Below, piece after piece: positions 59,562 through 64,000 of a stretch of 64,000 nt of DNA; within the stretch, counting starts at the first letter, position 1; the number at the start of each line of letters is the position of its first letter. This DNA is from Thraustochytrium sp. TN22. Lineage: Eukaryota > Sar > Bigyra > Thraustochytrida > Thraustochytriidae. A program made the position numbers and the translations under genes. The stretch spans positions 1 through 64,000 of the forward strand of contig JABLUY010000156.1 of NCBI GenBank assembly GCA_013306675.1, given 5' to 3'. The notes beneath the pieces are model-generated. The model worked only from the letters and a program-made list of their open reading frames with translations. It was not told the origin of the DNA and ran no database searches.

Positions 59562-59642
59562 CGTCGGGCCCCATGTGTCGCGGCCAGGCCGCGTTTGCGC
59601 GCTGCTTGCTCGCTTGCTTGCAGTGGTTGGGCTCTGGATCCC

Positions 59643-59682
<40 letters not shown>

Positions 59683-60760
59683 AGCCGCCGCCGCGAGGTC
59701 GCCCCTGCTGGCCGGCCGTCTCGCCTCACCGCGCCTCGCCTCGCCGCGCCGCGCCGCGCCGCGCCGCCGCCGCCGCCGCCGCCGCCTGCGCGCGCGCGTT
59801 CAACTCGACCTTTTGGTTTGCGAGCGCCAACTTGTTGAACACGACGATCATCGTCACTCGAGCCTCCTTTGTCACGCTCGAGCAAGCCTCGTACGCGGGC
59901 ACGGGCGCGGGCGCGCGCAGGCCTCGGCGAGCGTCGCGAGCGTGCATCGCGTTTGGACGTACCGCGAGCGCGTGCGGAGCGACCCGGCGCTGCTTGCGAA
60001 TTCTTTGGCGAAGGTTCGGGCACGCGGGCGAGGCGCCATCCCTGCGCGCGCTGCGCCGTGCAGCGAGACGCAGGTCTCTGCAGGCGGACGCCACGGCACG
60101 CCGTCGATGGCGTCCGGCATCCCTGGAGCGCGCTAGGCTTGGAAGTCCTGCCGAGCGCCGCCGCCCCCTCGAAGCGGCCGAACCGCCGCGAGAACGTGAC
60201 CACGGTGACCGTGAAGCACCGTGAACTTGGGACCAGACCCAGACCAGTACGAGCACAGGATCACCGTCGTAAGTTGGACGCCCCTGCTCCCCGCGGCCGC
60301 GACGCCGCCGGGCGAGGAGACCGCAGCGAGCCAGGCCTGCGGGCCGGGGCTCGCCGCCGGCCGCGGGCGAGGCGCGGAGGACTGGACGCTCGCGGGCGGC
60401 GCCAGCGCGAAGATGGGCGCGGCGCCGGCCGGGCGCGGCGAGGGTCCCGGAATCGGGTACCGCGGGCGACGTGCGGCTCCGGCGCCAACGACGAGAAGCG
60501 ACGATCGCGTGGATCAAAATCAAATCGCAGCGGGCAGGCGCGCCTGAAGCGGCGTGCGGGCGGCGGCGGCGGCGGGCGGCGGCGGCGGCGGAGGAGCGGC
60601 TCGCGCCGGCGCGCGCGGCGCGGCCCCGGGCCGGTGGCAGGGCGGGCGGCGGGCGCGAGGAGGCTGGGCATCCAGGCGCGGCGCGCAGCGCGAAAGTCTA
60701 ACTCTCGGCGGCGGGCAGGCGCAGGCGCGCGCAGGCGCGAGCGCGCGGCAGACAGGCACC
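59562..60760. promoter_or_regulatory. bidirectional promoter region, ROCO / helicase
   Basis: The 1.2-kb region between divergent genes contains (CGC)n at 59645-59685, GCCTC/GCGCC repeats at 59725-59790 and gcggcg runs at 60555-60600. Frames on both strands are open but low in complexity. A perfect inverted pair, cacggtgac and cgtgaagcaccgtgaac, lies near 60198-60228. I see no gene. Confidence 0.4.
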
Positions 60761-63700
60761 ATGATGGCGCGTCCGGTCCGCACGGGGCCGAGGCTGACGA
60801 AGAAGGCCCGCGAGCGCAAGCATGAGGAGGAGAAGGCCGACAAGGCGCTGGGCGGCGCGACGATGAAGGAGGTGGAGGGCGAGGAGGCGACCAAGAAGAC
60901 GCCGCACTTCTACGTGGAGCTGCAGTGGTTCAAGCTGCTGCGCGGGCAGAAGCGGCTGAACCAGATCGCGCGCCTGCTGGTGGAGCTGGCGCCCAGCAAG
61001 GTCTTCGACCCGCGCGGCATCTACGACGCGCACCTCAAGGAGGAGGCGGCGGCCGGGCCGGCGGTCGGCGGCGGCGAGGACGAGGACGCGGAGGGCGCCA
61101 AGGGCGCCAAGAAGGCGGGCGCCAAGTCCAAGAAGCCGAGCAAGGCGGACCTGATCCGGCAGCAGAACACGGTCAAGCGGCAGAAAGAGGCGGCGGCGCG
61201 CGACGCGGAGAAGCTTCGCACGCTGGGCACGCAGGCTGGCGCGAACATCAAGCTCAAGACGGAGTCGGGCAAGCTGCTGCTGCTGCTGGGCATGCTCAAG
61301 AACGCGGTCCGCGATAACCAGGTGGTGGACGTGCTGGACACCATGTGGGAGATCGAGGAGGTGTCCAAGGAGGTGGACGAGAAGGAGCGGAAAGCGGCGC
61401 TCAAGCCGTACGGCGACGTGATCAAGCAGGCGTCGGAGATCCGCAACTCGCGCGAGGCCATGGGCGGGATGAACCTGTACGACTTCCAGCTGACGGCCAT
61501 GAGCGACCGTCTGCCGCCGCTGAACCTGCACTCGCTGTCGGGCAAGTTCAAGCTGGACGCGTGGCAGCTGCATGTGATCAAGCTGGTGAACGAGCGCAAG
61601 TCGGTGCTCATCACGGCGCCGACGTCGAGCGGCAAGACGGTGCTCTCGACCTATGTGTGCACGACCGGTCTGCGCGTGCTCTTCACGGTGCCGTCGGAGC
61701 CGCTGGCGTGGCAGGTGGCGGCCATGCTGCGCGCGCTCAAGGTTGACGTGGCGATCCAGGTGCCTACTCTCTCGTACGTGCCCAACAAGTGGACGGTGGC
61801 GGTGGGCACGCCGCACGCGCTGGAGAGCGGGCTGACGAAGCAGATCGGCTTCGACTTCGACTACATGGTGGGCGACGAGATCCACTCGCTCAACAACCAG
61901 GACGGCCCTGCTCTGCAGCGTCTGATCCGCGCCATCCCGAAGACCTGCAAGGTGCTGGGTCTCTCGGCGACCATTGGCAACGCCAAGGAGCTCCAGGAGT
62001 GGTGGGAGACCATCGTGGGCGAGGGCGAGATCGAGCTGGTCGTGCACAAGTCGCGCTTCATCAACCTGCAGCGCTACGTGTGGGCGTCGCAGGCGGATGC
62101 GGCCTCGGACGAGCCGGAGCCGGCCAACCCGGACGCCGCGGGCGCCCAGGAGGCCGAGGGCGGCAAGAAGAAGGCTGCTGGCCCGGCCAAGATCAAGCAG
62201 GAGACGGATGGCAAGCTGCAGCTGCTGCACCCGTGCTCGATCCTGACGGTCGAGTACCTGGCGAGCGACGACTACGCGTCGAGCGACCTGGCCTTCACGC
62301 CGGTGGACGCCTTTGCGCTCTTCAAGGCCATGGACGCCCTGGCCGGCCCGCAGTGCAGTGTGGACGTGAACGACCTCAAGCCCAAGACGTACTTCCAGGA
62401 GAAGGGCTCGCAGCGCGTGACGCTCATGCAGGCCAAGGAGTACGAGGATGCGCTCAAGGATCGCCTGGTCAAGCTCGCCAAGGAGGAGCCCGACATGTGC
62501 AGCCTGCTGCTGGCCTCGCTGGCGCCCGGCCACAACATCAAGACCATCAAGAAGGCGCGCAAGGCGGTCCTGGGCAAGTCAAAGGAGGAGCTCAACAAGT
62601 TCGACCGCGAGACGGCGGCGCAGCTCATGAGCAAGGTGGAGAAGTCGCTCGAGTCCTCGGCCATCAACACGAGCAACGCGTCGCTGGCCGACCTCATCTT
62701 TGACTTGCACAAGGACGAGCGCACGCCGGCCATCACCTTCCAGCTTGACAGCGTGCGCTGCCAGAGCATGTTCGATGGCCTGCTGCGCGAGCTCGAGGAG
62801 CGCGAGCTCCGTACGCACCCGGAGTACCGCAAGGAGCTGGAGCGCAAGGCCAAGGGCATTGAGAAGCTGCGCGAGCGCCAGGCGCGCCGCGCCGGCAAGC
62901 GCGACGACGACGAGGCCGCCGAGGCGCAGGAGTTTGGCGACGGCGTCAACGAGGCCGTCGACGTCAACCAGCCGCACCCGGACTTTATGCTCACGCCGCC
63001 CGGCCGCGGCATGAGCTCCGTCGAGACGCGCGACGTCGAGATGAAGCTGCGCGACGACCTGCCGCCCAGCGGCGACCTGGCGCACCCGCTCATCCGCGGC
63101 CTGCGCCGCGGCATTGGCATGTACATCGAGGGCCTCAGCTCCACCTATCAGCGGCTGGTGCAGGCCATGGCGCAGCAGGGCCGTCTCGGCGTCGTCTTTA
63201 GCGACGAGCTGCTCGCTTACGGTGTCAACATGCCCTTCCGTACCGCCGTCTTCTTTGGCGACCCGGGCGAGGAGTGGCTCACCCCGCTGCTGCACCAGCA
63301 GATGGCCGGCCGTGCCGGCCGTCGTGGCCTCGATCGCCAGGGTAACCTCATCTACTGCGGCTTCCCGCCCAACCGCCTCAAGAACCTGCTGCGCGGCCGC
63401 CTGCCGCGCGTCACCGGCCGCTGGCCGCTCTACCCGACCGTGCCGCTGCAGCTCGAGATGAACTCGCGTTACGAGGTGGCCGGTGCCCCGCTCACCCGCG
63501 ACAAGATGGCCGACATTTGCGCCACCCCGCTCAGCGAGTGGCTCGAGAAGAAGACTGTCGACAACTACTACGACACCGCGGAGAGCTGGGTCAAGCACCT
63601 CGGCATCCTCGACCACCCGCCCTCCTCCTACAACTACCTTATCCCGGAGCTCGTCTGGGAGCTCCGCAAGTACCTGCCCGAGTCCCTCGCCATCGAGTAC

Positions 63701-64000
63701 ATGATCGAGCCCATGGTCAAGAAGTACCGCGACCTTGTCTACAGCCAGTCCGACAAGGTCGCCGACGTCACCCACCAGACCAGCATGTTTTTGCTCTTCT
63801 GCCGCGTCTGCTCGCGCGAGCCCCACCATGCCTACACCGAGACCGAGCTCGCTGCCGCGCCCACCCCGGAGGCCGCCGACGCGCTGCGCTGGGCCCGCCC
63901 CCTGCCCTTCCCGCACTCCATGGATGAAGAGTGGGACCGCTGGACCGAGATCATCAACGCCAGCCAGCAGCGCATCGTCGACGCCGACCTCCCCTACGGC
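60761..64000 (+). CDS. Ski2/DDX60-like DExH-box helicase, 3' end beyond window
   Basis: The first 1,080 residues are present with no stop before the window ends. Start is ATG ATG in good context (caccATGATGG). Superfamily 2 helicase motifs appear in order: I T-A-P-T-S-S-G-K-T near residue 287; Ia F-T-V-P-S-E-P-L-A; II V-G-D-E-I-H-S-L (DEIH) near 370; III G-L-S-A-T-I; and VI Q-M-A-G-R-A-G-R-R-G-L-D near 848. Long charged inserts separate RecA1 from RecA2. An accessory region with basic Lys/Ala-rich stretches precedes the helicase core. The DEIH box and the Q-x-x-G-R-A-G-R-R-G form fit the Ski2-like RNA helicases, closest in feel to DDX60. The RNA target is unknown; roles in RNA decay or antiviral response are known for relatives. 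Confidence 0.85.
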   Translation, partial: MMARPVRTGPRLTKKARERKHEEEKADKALGGATMKEVEGEEATKKTPHFYVELQWFKLLRGQKRLNQIARLLVELAPSKVFDPRGIYDAHLKEEAAAGPAVGGGEDEDAEGAKGAKKAGAKSKKPSKADLIRQQNTVKRQKEAAARDAEKLRTLGTQAGANIKLKTESGKLLLLLGMLKNAVRDNQVVDVLDTMWEIEEVSKEVDEKERKAALKPYGDVIKQASEIRNSREAMGGMNLYDFQLTAMSDRLPPLNLHSLSGKFKLDAWQLHVIKLVNERKSVLITAPTSSGKTVLSTYVCTTGLRVLFTVPSEPLAWQVAAMLRALKVDVAIQVPTLSYVPNKWTVAVGTPHALESGLTKQIGFDFDYMVGDEIHSLNNQDGPALQRLIRAIPKTCKVLGLSATIGNAKELQEWWETIVGEGEIELVVHKSRFINLQRYVWASQADAASDEPEPANPDAAGAQEAEGGKKKAAGPAKIKQETDGKLQLLHPCSILTVEYLASDDYASSDLAFTPVDAFALFKAMDALAGPQCSVDVNDLKPKTYFQEKGSQRVTLMQAKEYEDALKDRLVKLAKEEPDMCSLLLASLAPGHNIKTIKKARKAVLGKSKEELNKFDRETAAQLMSKVEKSLESSAINTSNASLADLIFDLHKDERTPAITFQLDSVRCQSMFDGLLRELEERELRTHPEYRKELERKAKGIEKLRERQARRAGKRDDDEAAEAQEFGDGVNEAVDVNQPHPDFMLTPPGRGMSSVETRDVEMKLRDDLPPSGDLAHPLIRGLRRGIGMYIEGLSSTYQRLVQAMAQQGRLGVVFSDELLAYGVNMPFRTAVFFGDPGEEWLTPLLHQQMAGRAGRRGLDRQGNLIYCGFPPNRLKNLLRGRLPRVTGRWPLYPTVPLQLEMNSRYEVAGAPLTRDKMADICATPLSEWLEKKTVDNYYDTAESWVKHLGILDHPPSSYNYLIPELVWELRKYLPESLAIEYMIEPMVKKYRDLVYSQSDKVADVTHQTSMFLLFCRVCSREPHHAYTETELAAAPTPEAADALRWARPLPFPHSMDEEWDRWTEIINASQQRIVDADLPYG

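Noticed and set aside
59562-60203. Upstream extension of the ROCO frame to 60203
   Set aside because: The extension begins at a GTG and encodes Arg/Ala repeats from the shared promoter; the ATG at 59561 is the first in frame.
60698-62533. 611-codon minus-strand frame
   Set aside because: Antisense shadow of the DExH helicase gene.

Overview
The window comes from a nuclear chromosome of a GC-rich, gene-dense, intron-poor microbial eukaryote. The genes are eukaryotic: a Golgi tethering subunit, a gamma-secretase subunit, an ABCA transporter, a USP5-type deubiquitinase, an AGC kinase, a PMS2 remnant and a ROCO protein. Most are single long open frames that start at an ATG; many frames extend further upstream only through GTG, TTG or Arg/Ala-rich low-complexity sequence. 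A beta-carotene hydroxylase, an HCF101-type Fe-S carrier, a plant-type cystathionine beta-lyase and an O-phosphoseryl-tRNA(Sec) kinase point to an algal or stramenopile-like protist that makes carotenoids and probably selenoproteins. A thraustochytrid-like or related heterotrophic/algal stramenopile is my best guess, with low confidence in the lineage.

Layout. 0-5.3 kb: an LMBR1-like membrane protein (+), a carotene hydroxylase (-) and a probable three-exon membrane protein (-). 5.3-9.2 kb: no gene I can resolve. 9.3-15 kb: COG8 (+) facing a PMS2 C-terminal fragment (-), whose homology stops exactly at the inverted repeat of a 2.3-kb DNA transposon carrying YqaJ-nuclease-like and piggyBac-like pieces. 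15-22.3 kb: a Ser/Gln-rich SANT/Myb-like protein (-), then about 5 kb without genes but with pentanucleotide arrays. 22.4-33 kb: a 2OG-Fe(II) oxygenase (-), a cystathionine beta-lyase/gamma-synthase fusion (+), USP5 (-) and a macro-like/aldo-keto reductase fusion (-). 33-42.3 kb: a large ABCA transporter (-), HCF101 (+) and PEN-2 (-). 42.6-53.2 kb: a broken fragment with an 84-bp tandem repeat, a secreted/type I membrane protein (+), an uncharacterised protein (-), an IRE/MAST-like kinase (-), PSTK (+) and a sulfatase (+). 53.4-64 kb: a roughly 2,000-residue LRR-Roc-COR protein ending in a trypsin-like protease domain (-), and a DExH helicase (+) that runs off the window.

The genes form no single pathway, as expected for a eukaryotic chromosome. 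Two links stand out: both enzymes of methionine transsulfuration sit in one polypeptide, and a tRNA(Sec) kinase implies selenocysteine synthesis. The strongest candidates for new biology are the ROCO-protease fusion, the CBL-CGS fusion, the macro-like/AKR fusion, a USP5 whose zinc-finger UBP domain has lost zinc ligands, and a transposon combining YqaJ and piggyBac-type parts.
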